A stretch of DNA of 64,000 bases from Opitutales bacterium (GCA_016928295.1 JAFGLA010000086.1:1-64000), one strand, 5' to 3'. Counted from the stretch's first letter, positions 9,501-17,896 are shown. The notes: generated by a model from the letters alone, not told the origin. Translations and numbers: made by a program.

Positions 9501-10615
9501 GAGTTGTAGCGGCTTATGCGGGCAAGGCCAGCGTCCACCACGTAGCGGATGCCCGGCACGGTGATGGATGTTTCGGCGATGTTCGTCGCGACGATGATTT
9601 TCCGCTTTTGCGCAGGCGCGAATATGCGTTGCTGGTCCGCAGCGGAGAGCCGCCCGAAAAGCGGCAGCAGTTCCGCACCGCCAAGGCGCATATCGCCGAG
9701 CGCGTTGATAACTTCGTGAATGTCGCGCTCGCCGGGCAGGAATACCAGTACGTCGCCCGGCCCGTTCATCGAGCAAATGTCCTGCACCGCGCCCACGGCT
9801 GCCTCGATGTAGGTGGCTTCGCCAGCGTCCTCCTTGGCCTCGTCGAGCGGGCGGTAGAAGACTTCCACCGGATAGCTTCGGCCCGATACCTCTATTACCG
9901 GCGCTCCGCCGAAGGCTTTGGAGAAGGCTTCGGTGTCGATGGTGGCCGATGTGATTACGATTTTTAGATCCGGCCTCTTGTGGCGTAGCTGGTTGAGGTA
10001 GCCCAAGAGAAAGTCGATGTTCAGGCTTCGCTCGTGCGCCTCGTCCACGATTACCGCGTCGTATTCGGAGAGCAGCGGGTCGTTCTGCACTTCGGAGAGG
10101 AGCATTCCGTCCGTGGCGAACTTGACTAGCGTGTCCTGATTTGTGCGGTCGGTGAAGCGGATCTTCGCGCCCACCTGACGGCCCCATTCAACGCCCAGCT
10201 CCTCGGCCACGCGGCGGCTTACCGAGAGCGCGGCAACCCTTCGCGGCTGGGTGCAGGCAATTTTCCCGCAGACTCCGCAGCCAGCTTCGAGCAGCATCTT
10301 GGGAAGCTGCGTCGTCTTGCCGCTGCCCGTTTCGCCAGCGATGATGAGCACCTGATTGTCTCGCATCGCCTGCACGATTTCCGCCGCGCGCATGGCAACG
10401 GGCAGGGTTTCGGGGTAGCGGACATTTGGGAGCAGCTTCGCCCGCTCTGTGACGGCGGCTTCGGAGCGTTCGATTTGTTTTTCGATGCCGTGGAGGCGCT
10501 CGGGCGAGAGGGCTTTGCCGCCGCGCAGTTCCGAATACAGGCGCAGACGTTCCCGCACCGTGCATCGTTGCAGGCGGGCGAGTAGGGCGTCTTGGCTTGC
10601 GCTTGGCGTGTTCAT
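6503..10615 (-). CDS. hrpA: ATP-dependent RNA helicase HrpA
   Basis: A DEAH-box helicase of 1370 residues, slightly longer than the E. coli protein (about 1300). Motif I GETGSGKTTQLPK lies near residue 95, followed by DEAH (VIVDEAHERS), motif III SATI and motif VI QRKGRCGRV, then winged-helix/ratchet and OB regions. The last several hundred residues form the HrpA-specific C-terminal domain. An alanine/proline-rich linker (about 1090-1130) precedes the final segment. HrpA acts on structured RNA and, in E. coli, on stalled or collided ribosomes. The gene is monocistronic here, 145 bp upstream of purF on the same strand. Confidence 0.93.
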   Translation of the reverse strand: MNTPSASQDALLARLQRCTVRERLRLYSELRGGKALSPERLHGIEKQIERSEAAVTERAKLLPNVRYPETLPVAMRAAEIVQAMRDNQVLIIAGETGSGKTTQLPKMLLEAGCGVCGKIACTQPRRVAALSVSRRVAEELGVEWGRQVGAKIRFTDRTNQDTLVKFATDGMLLSEVQNDPLLSEYDAVIVDEAHERSLNIDFLLGYLNQLRHKRPDLKIVITSATIDTEAFSKAFGGAPVIEVSGRSYPVEVFYRPLDEAKEDAGEATYIEAAVGAVQDICSMNGPGDVLVFLPGERDIHEVINALGDMRLGGAELLPLFGRLSAADQQRIFAPAQKRKIIVATNIAETSITVPGIRYVVDAGLARISRYNSATRTQRLPVEPVSRSSADQRKGRCGRVAEGICIRLYSEQDYEGRPRYTEPEIRRANLAAVILRMKAARLGEVESFPFIDPPQERAIRAGYELLQDLGALDEGHNLTGLGRRLARLPVDPTVARMLLEAVKEGCLKEVLVIAAGLSIQDPRERPQEARDAADLMHKRFDDQRSDFLALLNIWKAYDTEAERLSQKQLRKFCKSHFLSYLRMREWMDIHSQLSQTMKEMGEYREAGSDAEYFSIHRALLSGLLGNIARRDEGNHFTATHNRAAMLFPGSSLFDKKSAKDERKKNKGQMKPSGVSGARTPAWIMAAQWMETTRLYARTCAAIESPWILQLGAHLIRHTHEAPTWDERGQRAVCTEKSFLYGLEINRRRVNLAPLKPAEATELFIRNGLVEGGVTEVMPFLEANRELREKVEERQTRLRRGQLWSMDDRLFNFYAERLPSGIGSVPDLRKFIKAEHGGKDEFLRLSETDLLDPADENVLENFPDAVDVGGEKLPLSYSYKPGEEDDGATLSVPLAQFDALQPGMLDWMVPGYIEQRVEALLRGLPKDIRKALFPIAEKTAAILAKLSPSPLPLTEQLSRVMWEQFQIRVRPQDWPHEDIPAHLRPRVQVVDTEQKVIAAERDWKKLQETYSARIAERKAAMREEPDELKVWTEARRKFERGGLTAWSFPDQPETIVLTEVAGVPMEAWPGLELERDKAPHTPAKGAKATPPPPASNAKSGRPIATLSDLALLSSSGLPAKAPAAPTGSVSLKLFHSRTEALAASGPAFQKLAETALGRDMAWFERDLKRELGRAGPDIATLMPMERFHADAIAMLLRAILRPEAAKLLPLKKTVFDAIIKDSATRLRGLPQKFTDLLADIFEQRRAILLHKAPYAGMREELDALLPANFMAITPLSRLEQFPRYLKAMLARAEQARIDRVKYAKKLDRVRPYAEALYKLATRKRNTPQQLFRIEDLRWMLEEFKVSVFAQNLGTNGPVSEKRLDELIAGIEQ

Positions 10616-11045
10616 CCGTTGGCGAAGCGTAGCACAATGAGCGCAGTCCGCGGAATGCTCAACACCTTTAGGCCACCACTAACAGCTTTGATTTCTACTG
10701 CGAACGGTCTTTGGGAGGGAGTAAACCCTCCTTGCTTTAAGGGCTTTGCCCTTACGGCGAGCTGCGCTGCGCCTATCCCCAGACAGTCAATGCCGATACG
10801 CAGGGTATCGGGGTACAGGAAGTTCGCCGGATTTCTCCAATACTACTCACTTCCGAAGCCTTGCCATCCATCCGCAAATACTCGTTCTCGTTACGAAACC
10901 AGTTGTTAGAGGTGGCCTATTGGCGTTTCGTGAATACCAAGCGGGGGTTGGAGAGGCGGGTAATGCCGCCAGAGGGAATGCAGGAGCAGTTGCGTCGGCA
11001 TGTGTGCCTGACCGAGTCAAGTCGCAAGCGGCAAAAGATGGATTG
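10616..11045. other. 430-bp region without a convincing gene; two small hairpins
   Basis: Overlapping short frames exist on both strands but none has a recognisable domain or a good start. Two hairpins are clear: GGAGGG/CCCTCC at 10714-10731 and TAAGGGC-TTT-GCCCTTA at 10738-10754. The region separates hrpA from the AT-rich island and may be a decayed mobile or dispersed repeat. Confidence 0.4.
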
Positions 11046-11642
11046 TTACTGGATATGGAACGTTCTCGATAGTGCAGCTTTGTAGCCTGTAATTATAGTT
11101 CCGTCCGGCTGCACGTTTATTGTTATGATGTTTAGATGCAGCGTCGAGTTATCAAATTCAAAAACAGGATGTCCGTCGCTGTATTTATGAGGTATTTTTT
11201 CCGAGGTAAGAATACAGGAATACGAGCCGTCCCCATGCTTGTCATCAACGTTTAGCGCATGAATATGGTATTGATAATCTGCGGCAAGCTGTTCCCATTC
11301 TTCAGGGCCGGCCCTTCGTCCGGCAAGCTGCAAGGCCGCATTCATGGCGATTGGGCCAATGTCGTTTCGATCCAGAAGCCCCTTTATCCACTTCTCGTCC
11401 TTGGTCAGATTCTCATCATACTCATTGCTCCCACTTTGCAATGGAGGATATGCTTCGTATGTATCTTCGGTATGTGGCTGGCTGGCTGCCGCGTCAGTTG
11501 TGTCAGTGGTTTGGCTGGCAGGCTCATGGGAAAGGTCCTTAGCGTGCGAGATTTCCTTCTCCGAAAGAAACCAAGATATGCCCAGGATTGAGAAGGCTAA
11601 GGCAGGGGCGGATGCGTATAACGCAATGTGTTTCCATCTCAT
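11046..11642 (-). CDS. hypothetical membrane-anchored protein, AT-rich island
   Basis: The product has 198 residues. It has an N-terminal membrane anchor or signal (MRWKHIALYASAPALAFSIL) and then a Ser/Thr/Asp-rich linker (about 35-75). A soluble domain follows, with WEQLAADYQYHIHALN and ending in strands such as FDNSTLHLNIITINVQPDGTIITGY. I do not recognise the family. The codon usage is visibly more AT-rich than in hrpA and gatA on either side. The start at 11642 (ATG) is preferred to the TTG at 11657. The neighbour 11664-12137 ends 21 bp upstream, so the two are probably co-transcribed and came in together. Confidence 0.6.
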   Translation of the reverse strand: MRWKHIALYASAPALAFSILGISWFLSEKEISHAKDLSHEPASQTTDTTDAAASQPHTEDTYEAYPPLQSGSNEYDENLTKDEKWIKGLLDRNDIGPIAMNAALQLAGRRAGPEEWEQLAADYQYHIHALNVDDKHGDGSYSCILTSEKIPHKYSDGHPVFEFDNSTLHLNIITINVQPDGTIITGYKAALSRTFHIQ

Positions 11643-11663
11643 ATTTATGTAAATCAAGTCATG

Positions 11664-12137
11664 TTAACGTACGAATATGGTGTGATAACCTTTGTTTTCA
11701 CCATTGATGTCGTATTGCATTAGGCCTTCGTAACTATATATTTCTGATATTAAATCAATACTTCTTGGCGAGTTGATGACAAATGTTATATCATTTGAAT
11801 GTGCGGATCCATCGAATTCGGCTATAAATGTGTTTTTATCAAAATCAGAAAGCTCGATGTTAGAGTGTGTGTAGAATTCAGCTCTGTAACCATCTCCTAA
11901 AAGATTAGGGAATATTAATTTTACATACAAGTAATCAAATCCCGTTTGAAAGTAGCTATCTGGCATTTTTCCAGCGGCCGTAATCGATACGGCTATGTTT
12001 ATGTCTTCTGATGCATCATAAACTGATTGTTGTAAGCTATGTGTCGAGTAGTCGAGCGTTAGGACCTCTTGCGCTATAGAGGTTGAAATGGGAAAAAATG
12101 ATGACGCGAGCAATCCCGTGATTTTGAAGAGTTTCAT
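11664..12137 (-). CDS. hypothetical secreted protein, AT-rich island
   Basis: The product has 157 residues with a signal peptide (MKLFKITGLLASSFFPISTSIAQ). The mature part looks beta-rich (LTLDYSTHSLQQSVYD, YLYVKLIFPNLLGDGY, NDITFVINSPRSIDL) with no cysteines and no motif I can name. The base composition is among the most AT-rich of the window, and many codons (ATA, AGA, TTA) are rare in the flanking genes, which suggests recent acquisition. ATG at 12137 is chosen because it begins the signal peptide; ATGs at 12179 and 12185 would add about 15 polar residues. It is the promoter-proximal gene of the two-gene island. Confidence 0.55.
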   Translation of the reverse strand: MKLFKITGLLASSFFPISTSIAQEVLTLDYSTHSLQQSVYDASEDINIAVSITAAGKMPDSYFQTGFDYLYVKLIFPNLLGDGYRAEFYTHSNIELSDFDKNTFIAEFDGSAHSNDITFVINSPRSIDLISEIYSYEGLMQYDINGENKGYHTIFVR

Positions 12138-12229
12138 TTCAGATGAGTGTTGATTGTTCGCTTTGATGTTGGGACTCATTCTCATTGAGCGCAAGCTCTT
12201 TTACTATTGCTTGGGGCGCTGGCGCAGGC

Positions 12230-13660
12230 TTACAGGCTCGGGTGGGCGTCTTTGAAATTGTGCGCCTGCTCGAAGGTCTTAGCCGTCTTTAGAAGTGTCG
12301 TTTCGTCGAGCGGCTTGCCTATCAGCTGCATACCTATTGGCAGGCCGCCGCTGCTGAAGCCGCAGGGCATACTCAGGCCCGGCAGACCCGCGAGGTTCAC
12401 CGAAATCGTGAATATATCCTCCAGATACATCGAGAGCGGATCGTCCACCTTTTCTCCAATGCGGAAGGGGTGATGAGGCGTGGTCGGCGTCAGTAGAACG
12501 TCCACATCCTCGAACGCTTTCAGAAAATCGTTGCGAATCAGCGTGCGCACCTTCTGGGCGCGCAGGTAATAGGCATCGTAATAGCCGCTCGATAGGGCGT
12601 AGGAACCAAGCAGAATGCGGCGCTTCACCTCGCTGCCGAAGCCCTCTCCACGGCTCTTGCAATAGACCTCGTAAGTGGTCTTGGCGTCGGGGCTGCGGCG
12701 CGTGTAGCGGACGCCGTCGTAACGGGACAGGTTGCTCGACGCTTCGGCGGGGGCGATAATGTAGTAAACCGGAATGGCGTAATCTGTGTGCGGCAGGGAC
12801 ACTTCCTTAATCTCGCAGCCGCGCGACTTGTAGAACTCAACAGCGGCATCTACGGCGGCGCGGATTTCAGGGTCCACGCCGTCGGTATAATACTCCTTGG
12901 GGAGACCTATGCGGACGGGCTTTTCAGGCTCCGCAAGTGCGCTCATGTAGTCGGGCACAGTTAGCTTGAGCGATGTACTGTCGCGCTCGTCGTGCCCTGC
13001 CATTGCCTGGAGAAGCGCCGCGCAGTCCGCCACCGTGCGCCCCATGGGGCCGATCTGGTCGAGCGAGCTGGCGAACGCCGCAAGTCCGTAGCGGGAGACT
13101 AGGCCGTAGGTAGGCTTCAGCCCCACGATGCCGCAGTAGGCCGCAGGCTGGCGGATGCTGCCGCCTGTGTCCGAGCCAAGGGCGATCTCGCACATTCCAG
13201 CAGCCACTGCCGCCGCGCTGCCGCCGGAAGAGCCGCCGGGCGTGCGTTCGAGATCCCAGGGGTTGTGCGTTTTCTGAAAGTAGCTCGTCTCGCAACTGCT
13301 ACCCATTGCGAACTCGTCCATGTTCAGGCGGCCCCAGAGAATGGCGCCCGCTGCCTTGAGCTTTTCGGCTACGTGGGCGTCGTAGGGCGAAACGTAGTTC
13401 TCCAAGATGCGGCTGGCGCAGGAAAGCGGGTGCCCCTTTACGCTTATAAGGTCTTTGACGCCAACGATTACGCCGTCGAGCGGGCCAAGGCTCTTGCCCG
13501 CGGCGCGGCGCTCGTCGCTGGCCGCTGCCTGTGCGAGGGCGTCCTCGGCGTTGCGGTGGATGAACGCGCCGATGCGAGGCTCAAGCTCGTCGCAGCGGGC
13601 GATTATCGCACGCATTTTCTCAACTGCGGAAGTGGCGGTGTCGAAAGTGGTCAGACTCAT
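12230..13660 (-). CDS. gatA: Asp-tRNA(Asn)/Glu-tRNA(Gln) amidotransferase subunit A
   Basis: The glutaminase subunit of the GatCAB complex, which converts misacylated Glu-tRNA(Gln) or Asp-tRNA(Asn) to the correct product. It has 476 residues, the normal size. The amidase-signature elements are intact: Lys69 in GVKDL, the GGSSGGS loop (142-148), and the SDTGGSIRQPA segment carrying Ser168. gatC lies 63 bp upstream on the same strand; gatB, the kinase/transamidase subunit, is not in this window. The gene therefore has to cooperate with a gatB located elsewhere. Confidence 0.96.
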   Translation of the reverse strand: MSLTTFDTATSAVEKMRAIIARCDELEPRIGAFIHRNAEDALAQAAASDERRAAGKSLGPLDGVIVGVKDLISVKGHPLSCASRILENYVSPYDAHVAEKLKAAGAILWGRLNMDEFAMGSSCETSYFQKTHNPWDLERTPGGSSGGSAAAVAAGMCEIALGSDTGGSIRQPAAYCGIVGLKPTYGLVSRYGLAAFASSLDQIGPMGRTVADCAALLQAMAGHDERDSTSLKLTVPDYMSALAEPEKPVRIGLPKEYYTDGVDPEIRAAVDAAVEFYKSRGCEIKEVSLPHTDYAIPVYYIIAPAEASSNLSRYDGVRYTRRSPDAKTTYEVYCKSRGEGFGSEVKRRILLGSYALSSGYYDAYYLRAQKVRTLIRNDFLKAFEDVDVLLTPTTPHHPFRIGEKVDDPLSMYLEDIFTISVNLAGLPGLSMPCGFSSGGLPIGMQLIGKPLDETTLLKTAKTFEQAHNFKDAHPSL

Positions 13661-13723
13661 CTGAAGGGGGGGGGCAAAGTGTAATAACTAAGTTTGATGC
13701 GTGTCTTTGGCCTGTCGGCTGGC

Positions 13724-14041
13724 TTATTCGGAGACTACGCGCGGCATTACTACCTGGCCGTTGCGCTTGATCGGTGCGTTCATGACAACGTCGGCAGGGT
13801 TCATCGTGGGCGCGGGCACATCCTCTCGCCATACGTTGTAAACGGGCGCGGCGTGGGCCGAAGGTTCCACGTTTGACACGTCAAGCTCGTCGAGGCGTGC
13901 GAAGTAGTCGAGCACCTTGCCAAGCTGGGCAAGATAGACGCGCTTTTCGTCCTCTGTCAGTTCGATGCGGGCAAGGTTTGCAACGTGGTCGATGTCGATT
14001 ACTGGCTTTTCCGGCATGGTTGCCAACGAGATTGCATCCAT
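13724..14041 (-). CDS. gatC: Asp-tRNA(Asn)/Glu-tRNA(Gln) amidotransferase subunit C
   Basis: A small belt subunit that stabilises GatA on GatB. The product has 105 residues and contains the GatC pattern IDHVANLARIELTEDEKRVYLAQLGKVLDYFARLDELDVSNVEPSAHA, here described rather than aligned, ending in PRVVSE. The ATG at 14041 is preceded by a purine-rich GAGAG about 9 nt upstream; a second ATG at 14017 (MPEKPVIDI) gives the usual family start and is also possible. It precedes gatA, and a lipoprotein gene 89 bp upstream runs in the same direction. Confidence 0.93.
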   Translation of the reverse strand: MDAISLATMPEKPVIDIDHVANLARIELTEDEKRVYLAQLGKVLDYFARLDELDVSNVEPSAHAAPVYNVWREDVPAPTMNPADVVMNAPIKRNGQVVMPRVVSE

Positions 14042-14130
14042 TGTCGCGCTCTCGCAAGGCAGTATTGCAAAGAGCCGCCCAAAGAGGGCAGGTTTTAGGG
14101 AGTGCCTTCAAATAATCAGATAAGGTCGAG

Positions 14131-14769
14131 CTACTGCTTTTCGGGAATCTCGACGACTATCTTGCCGTTCTCCAGCGAGAAGCTCGCCGTTCTGACGAGC
14201 TTTCTCAAGGCCATGGCATTGTCTCCCATGTCGTAGGACGGCTTCAGCGAAGCCATCATTGCGGAGTTCATGAGCGGAATCGGGCTTCTGCCCAGCCAAC
14301 CCATGTCGGGGTGAAAACCGTTTTTCTCGATATGGCCGCGGACTTGATAGACAAAAACGCGGTTCTTGTTCGCGCGCTGCGAGTTGACGCGCAGGTTTAC
14401 GCTGACGGTTCCATCCTTGCCAATGTGAACATTGGGGGCTTCCGAAAGGTAATACTTTACCTCGTCTTTGTCCTTAAGCTTGAGCCAGGAGCGCAATAGC
14501 TGGTTAACGTCGCCCTCGCCAAGTTCGTAGCGGCCCGGGGTTCCCGCCAGCATGGCTTCTGCATCTTTTTGCAGGTCCATCCTGCCGTACGCGGCGCCCG
14601 TTCTGATAGCGTAAGGAAGCGCGCTTTGGTCTCCGCCGGAACTAGCGGATGGAATGTCCTGTGCTACCAGCCTGCCGCATGAAACCAAAGCTCCGGCCAT
14701 CACGGCCAAAGTGGCGCTAATTACAAGGCTACCAACGCTCTTGTTCACATGCTTTGTTTTTGCGCTCAT
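14131..14769 (-). CDS. hypothetical lipoprotein
   Basis: The product has 212 residues. An N-terminal hydrophobic stretch ends in a lipobox-like LVSCG (cysteine near residue 31), so it is probably lipid-anchored in the envelope. The mature part contains a segment resembling a pilotin- or YceI-like strand-rich domain (VHIGKDGTVSVNLRVNS, RVFVYQVRGHIEKNGFHPDMGWLG), but I do not recognise the family. It precedes gatC on the same strand and is divergent from the prenyl diphosphate synthase gene. A link to GatCAB is not implied by the sequence. Confidence 0.6.
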   Translation of the reverse strand: MSAKTKHVNKSVGSLVISATLAVMAGALVSCGRLVAQDIPSASSGGDQSALPYAIRTGAAYGRMDLQKDAEAMLAGTPGRYELGEGDVNQLLRSWLKLKDKDEVKYYLSEAPNVHIGKDGTVSVNLRVNSQRANKNRVFVYQVRGHIEKNGFHPDMGWLGRSPIPLMNSAMMASLKPSYDMGDNAMALRKLVRTASFSLENGKIVVEIPEKQ

Positions 14770-14950
14770 GATATGTAATTCCTGTTAGGCCTGCATGTAG
14801 CGGCAGTTCGGGGGATTCTTTACGCTAGCCCCCTGCAATATGCTTTTCAAGAACGCAGACAGTCTTGCGTGAAATCATTTTTCGGAACATATAAGCAGGG
14901 CCACGGGGTCAATATTCGGCGTTCTGTGACGATGGAATAAATACACCTTT

Positions 14951-15835
14951 ATGAAAGATTTCAAAACGCAGTTGCAGGCATACATCGACGACATAGAAGC
15001 CGCGATTGATGAATTGCTCCCGAAAATCACTTCTCGCCCCGAGATTTTGCACGAGGCCATGCACTACTGCATGCGTGCGGGGGGCAAGAGGTTGAGGCCC
15101 GTGCTGCTTCTTGCCGCAGCGGAAATGACGGGAGTAAACCCCAAGGATGCGCTCCCAGCCGCCGTGGCCGTGGAGTGCCTTCACGCATACAGCCTGATTC
15201 ACGACGATCTGCCCTGCATGGACAACAGCCCTTTGCGCAGGGGAAGGCCAAGCTGCCATGTGCAGTTTGGTGAGACCGTCGCCCTTTTGGCAGGGGATGC
15301 GTTATTGACCGAGGCGTTCCGCCTTCTTGCGGTTCACTATCACGGCAAGCCTGCCTTGGGCATGTCTCTATCTTCCGCGTTGGCAGATGCCGCATCGAGC
15401 CGCAAGATGATTGGCGGACAGGTTTTCGACACTCTTGCCGAAGGGCAGGCGCTGGACGTTGACCAGCTTCGCGAGATTCACCTTGGCAAAACCGCAGCCC
15501 TGATCACCGCATCGCTAAAGATGGGCGTCATGCACGGCAGCGACAAGTGGGACGAGTTGGACTGCATTACGCGAGCGGGGCTGGAAATCGGCCTGGCCTT
15601 CCAGATAGTGGACGATGTTTTGGACGCCACGTCTGACTCTGCCACGTTGGGCAAGCAAGCCGGCCTTGACGCAGAGCGCGGAAAGGTTACCTACGCGAGC
15701 CTTGTAGGTATAGACGAAGCCCGTAGCGTTGCACGCGAGCTTAGCGAAGAGGCCGTTCAGGAACTTTCCCGCTGGGGCGACAAGAGCGAGTTCCTTCGCA
15801 GTCTCGTTCTGGACATGGCAAGCCGTGTGAGCTAG
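14951..15835 (+). CDS. ispA: polyprenyl (farnesyl/geranylgeranyl) diphosphate synthase
   Basis: A short-chain trans-prenyltransferase making the C15 or C20 precursor for quinones, carotenoids and undecaprenyl phosphate. It has 294 residues. The first aspartate-rich motif is DDLPCMD, the DDx4D spacing typical of bacterial type II enzymes, followed by RRGRPSCH. The second is FQIVDDVLD near residue 220. Chain length cannot be fixed by eye, so the symbol is provisional. The start is the ATG at 14951. It is divergent from the lipoprotein gene. A hairpin at 15857-15898 follows the stop. Confidence 0.88.
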   Translation: MKDFKTQLQAYIDDIEAAIDELLPKITSRPEILHEAMHYCMRAGGKRLRPVLLLAAAEMTGVNPKDALPAAVAVECLHAYSLIHDDLPCMDNSPLRRGRPSCHVQFGETVALLAGDALLTEAFRLLAVHYHGKPALGMSLSSALADAASSRKMIGGQVFDTLAEGQALDVDQLREIHLGKTAALITASLKMGVMHGSDKWDELDCITRAGLEIGLAFQIVDDVLDATSDSATLGKQAGLDAERGKVTYASLVGIDEARSVARELSEEAVQELSRWGDKSEFLRSLVLDMASRVS

Positions 15836-15856
15836 GGAACTGCCGAGAGGGCAGGC

Positions 15857-15898
15857 GCGCATGGGTAGGGCGGACGAAGCGTGTCCTACGACGTGCGC
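15857..15898 (+). terminator. possible hairpin after the prenyl synthase gene
   Basis: A two-part stem (GCGCATG with CGTGCGC, then GTAGG with CCTAC) ends 63 bp past the stop. A T-run (CCTTTTTG) comes only 11 nt later, so termination efficiency is uncertain. Confidence 0.35.
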
Positions 15899-16117
15899 TA
15901 ATGGTTGTCCTTTTTGCGCTCCAAAGTTGCTAAAGTATTGCCAATGAGTTAACGATGATATGGTTTTGAAATAGGCTCTTTGTTTACACATAATCCATGC
16001 CATGGCTCGCAAGAGGTTTTTGTAAAACAACCTTTGGCGCCCGGGCTACATAGTTATTGGCATCGTCCGATTCTACGGACATTGCGACTTTTGCGCTTTT
16101 TTACTCTTTGCAGACAA

Positions 16118-16669
16118 ATGACGGATGACCTGATACAGGATAAACTGCCATTCAGCCTTGAAGAACTCGAAGGTATGGTTCTGGAGGCTGTTGTGAAGTT
16201 TTTCGATACCATGGTGGGCGTGCCCGTTCAATACGAGGGTGCGAAGGCTGGCGCCGGTTACGATGAGCTGGAGGGACCGCCTCCGCCCGTGCTTCCGTCA
16301 ACGAAGACCGTCATAGTAGGCATGGTTGGTTTTATTGGATTGATGAACGGAGTCATCAATCTATATATGGAAGAAGACCTAGCCTTGCGTCTTACGGGAA
16401 GTTTCCTTGGAATGAGCGACGAGGAACTTGCCGAGGATGGTCCTGAGGTAATTCACGACACGCTTGGTGAGATGACCAACATGATCGTGGGAACCTTCAA
16501 GAACTCCATTTCCGACAAGGGCTTCCAATGCAGGATGACGGTCCCGTCCATTCTGCGCGGCACAAACTTCACAATTGAGACGCCCAGCACCGTATTTCGC
16601 CAGATTTATTCATTCCGAATCCTGAATGCTCCTTTCATTGCGGATCTGACAATGAAACCCGGGGAATAA
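16118..16669 (+). CDS. CheX-like chemotaxis/phosphatase-fold protein
   Basis: The product has 183 residues. The central part (TVIVGMVGFIGLMNGVINLYMEEDLALRLTG, then IHDTLGEMTNMIVGTFKN) matches the CheX/CheC fold, whose catalytic helix carries an ExxN motif; here GEMTNMIVG supplies E and N with the right spacing. CheX-type proteins dephosphorylate response regulators. A receiver protein is encoded 36 bp downstream on the same strand, the most obvious substrate. The start ATG at 16118 is chosen because the preceding 46 codons of the open frame look like non-coding sequence rich in His, Arg and Pro. Confidence 0.75.
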   Translation: MTDDLIQDKLPFSLEELEGMVLEAVVKFFDTMVGVPVQYEGAKAGAGYDELEGPPPPVLPSTKTVIVGMVGFIGLMNGVINLYMEEDLALRLTGSFLGMSDEELAEDGPEVIHDTLGEMTNMIVGTFKNSISDKGFQCRMTVPSILRGTNFTIETPSTVFRQIYSFRILNAPFIADLTMKPGE

Positions 16670-16705
16670 GTAAAACATCTCAGACGACATATCCTTTGTC
16701 CGAAC

Positions 16706-17827
16706 ATGCAATTAAAGATTCTCACCGTTGACGACTCTCGCGCAGTACGAATCATCGTCAGGAAAGCATTCAAAACCTACAACGTGGAAATCCTTGAGGC
16801 AGCCAATGGCGTCGAGGGTCTTGCGATGGCGGCCAAGAATCTTCCCGACCTGATATTACTGGACGTGACCATGCCCGTTATGGACGGAGTGGAAATGCTT
16901 ACCAAGCTGAAGGCGGATCCTTCGCTAAAGAGCATTCCGGTCATTATGTTGACGGCGGAAGCTGGCAGGGAGATGGTTCTCAAAATAGCCAAGCTGGGCA
17001 TTCGCGACTACATCGTGAAGCCCTTCAAGGAGGATGTGCTTAACGAGAAGGTTGGCCGCATAATAGACCTGCGCCCGATTACCGAGACCCAGAGCAAGCG
17101 CAAAACCCTGTCCGACCCCTGCGAGATTCTTATTGTCGAGGACAAGCCCGTCATCATCCAGCAGATTACATCCGGCATTCGCGTGCCTACGTGGAAGATC
17201 CACGGCGTGGCGTCCACGGGAGAGACTATCGACTACTGCCAGAAGGCCATACCGGACGTAATCATAATCAGCCTTTCGCTGCCCGACGAGGCGGCGTACA
17301 CGCTTTTCCGCCTCTTGCGCTCGAACATGAAGACTAAATACGTCCCCGTGTTCGCCCTTGCGGTCAAGACGGACCTGCACGCCCAGCAGCAGGCCCAGCA
17401 GTTCGGCTTCAGCAGCATCATCACCAAGCCCATCGACTACGAGGAGCTGGAGACCAAGGTTGCCAAGTCGATAAATCTGGACACCTCGGAACGCTACTTT
17501 GTGCAGGAGAGCGAGTTCCTGCTTATCCGCCTGCCCGAGAATGCCTCGACTTCATCGGTCAACGAAATCAGCGCCTACCTGAAGCCTAAGATTTCCGAAG
17601 CCGTCGATCAGGGCTACTCCAAGGTTATCTTTGACGTCCACTCCGTGCGCAACGTCAACATGGTGCTCATCAAACTGCTCGTCGATTCGATGCAGATTTG
17701 TCAGGAGCTGACGCTTTCTTACAGCCTTGTGGGCAATCCGCAGATTGTCCAGGAGTGCCGCGGCTTCGAGGAATCAAAGGACTGGAAGTTCCACGATTCC
17801 ATAGATCAGGCCAAGGCGGCGTTCTAG
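16706..17827 (+). CDS. response regulator REC - pseudo-REC - STAS-like
   Basis: The product has 373 residues in three domains. Domain 1 (1-120) is a full receiver: acidic pair D9 D10, phosphoacceptor D53 (LILLDVTMPVMDG), K105 (YIVKPF). Domain 2 (about 138-258) keeps the receiver fold (ILIVEDKPVI; IITKPIDYEEL), but the phosphoacceptor position is Ser189 (PDVIIISLSLPD), so it cannot take an aspartyl phosphate. Domain 3 (about 270-373) resembles a STAS domain (LIRLPENASTSSVNEISAYL, then SKVIFDVHSVRNVNMVLIKLLVDSMQ). It pairs with the CheX-like gene upstream. There is no DNA-binding domain, so output is presumably by protein-protein contact. Confidence 0.85.
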   Translation: MQLKILTVDDSRAVRIIVRKAFKTYNVEILEAANGVEGLAMAAKNLPDLILLDVTMPVMDGVEMLTKLKADPSLKSIPVIMLTAEAGREMVLKIAKLGIRDYIVKPFKEDVLNEKVGRIIDLRPITETQSKRKTLSDPCEILIVEDKPVIIQQITSGIRVPTWKIHGVASTGETIDYCQKAIPDVIIISLSLPDEAAYTLFRLLRSNMKTKYVPVFALAVKTDLHAQQQAQQFGFSSIITKPIDYEELETKVAKSINLDTSERYFVQESEFLLIRLPENASTSSVNEISAYLKPKISEAVDQGYSKVIFDVHSVRNVNMVLIKLLVDSMQICQELTLSYSLVGNPQIVQECRGFEESKDWKFHDSIDQAKAAF

Positions 17828-17852
17828 ACACGGATACGTAATTTACCAAGCG

Positions 17853-17896
17853 AAGAGGCTCCGGGTTTGCGCGACAAAGCGCCCCAGGAGCCTCTT
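17853..17896 (+). terminator. terminator after the REC-pseudoREC-STAS gene
   Basis: Ten-bp stem AAGAGGCTCC / GGAGCCTCTT followed by TCTTTTA, starting 25 bp after the stop codon. Confidence 0.8.

Noticed and set aside
8891-9967. A 358-codon open frame opposite hrpA
   Set aside because: hrpA helicase motifs lie on the other strand over the same region.
12187-12200. GAGC-GCAA-GCTC-TTTT hairpin as a terminator
   Set aside because: The T-run is on the plus strand while both neighbouring genes are on the minus strand, and the stem has only four base pairs.
15931-15958. sigma28-like box TAAAGTAT-N12-AACGATGA before the CheX-like gene
   Set aside because: The spacing is one base longer than usual and the -10 lacks GCC, so the match is too weak to call.
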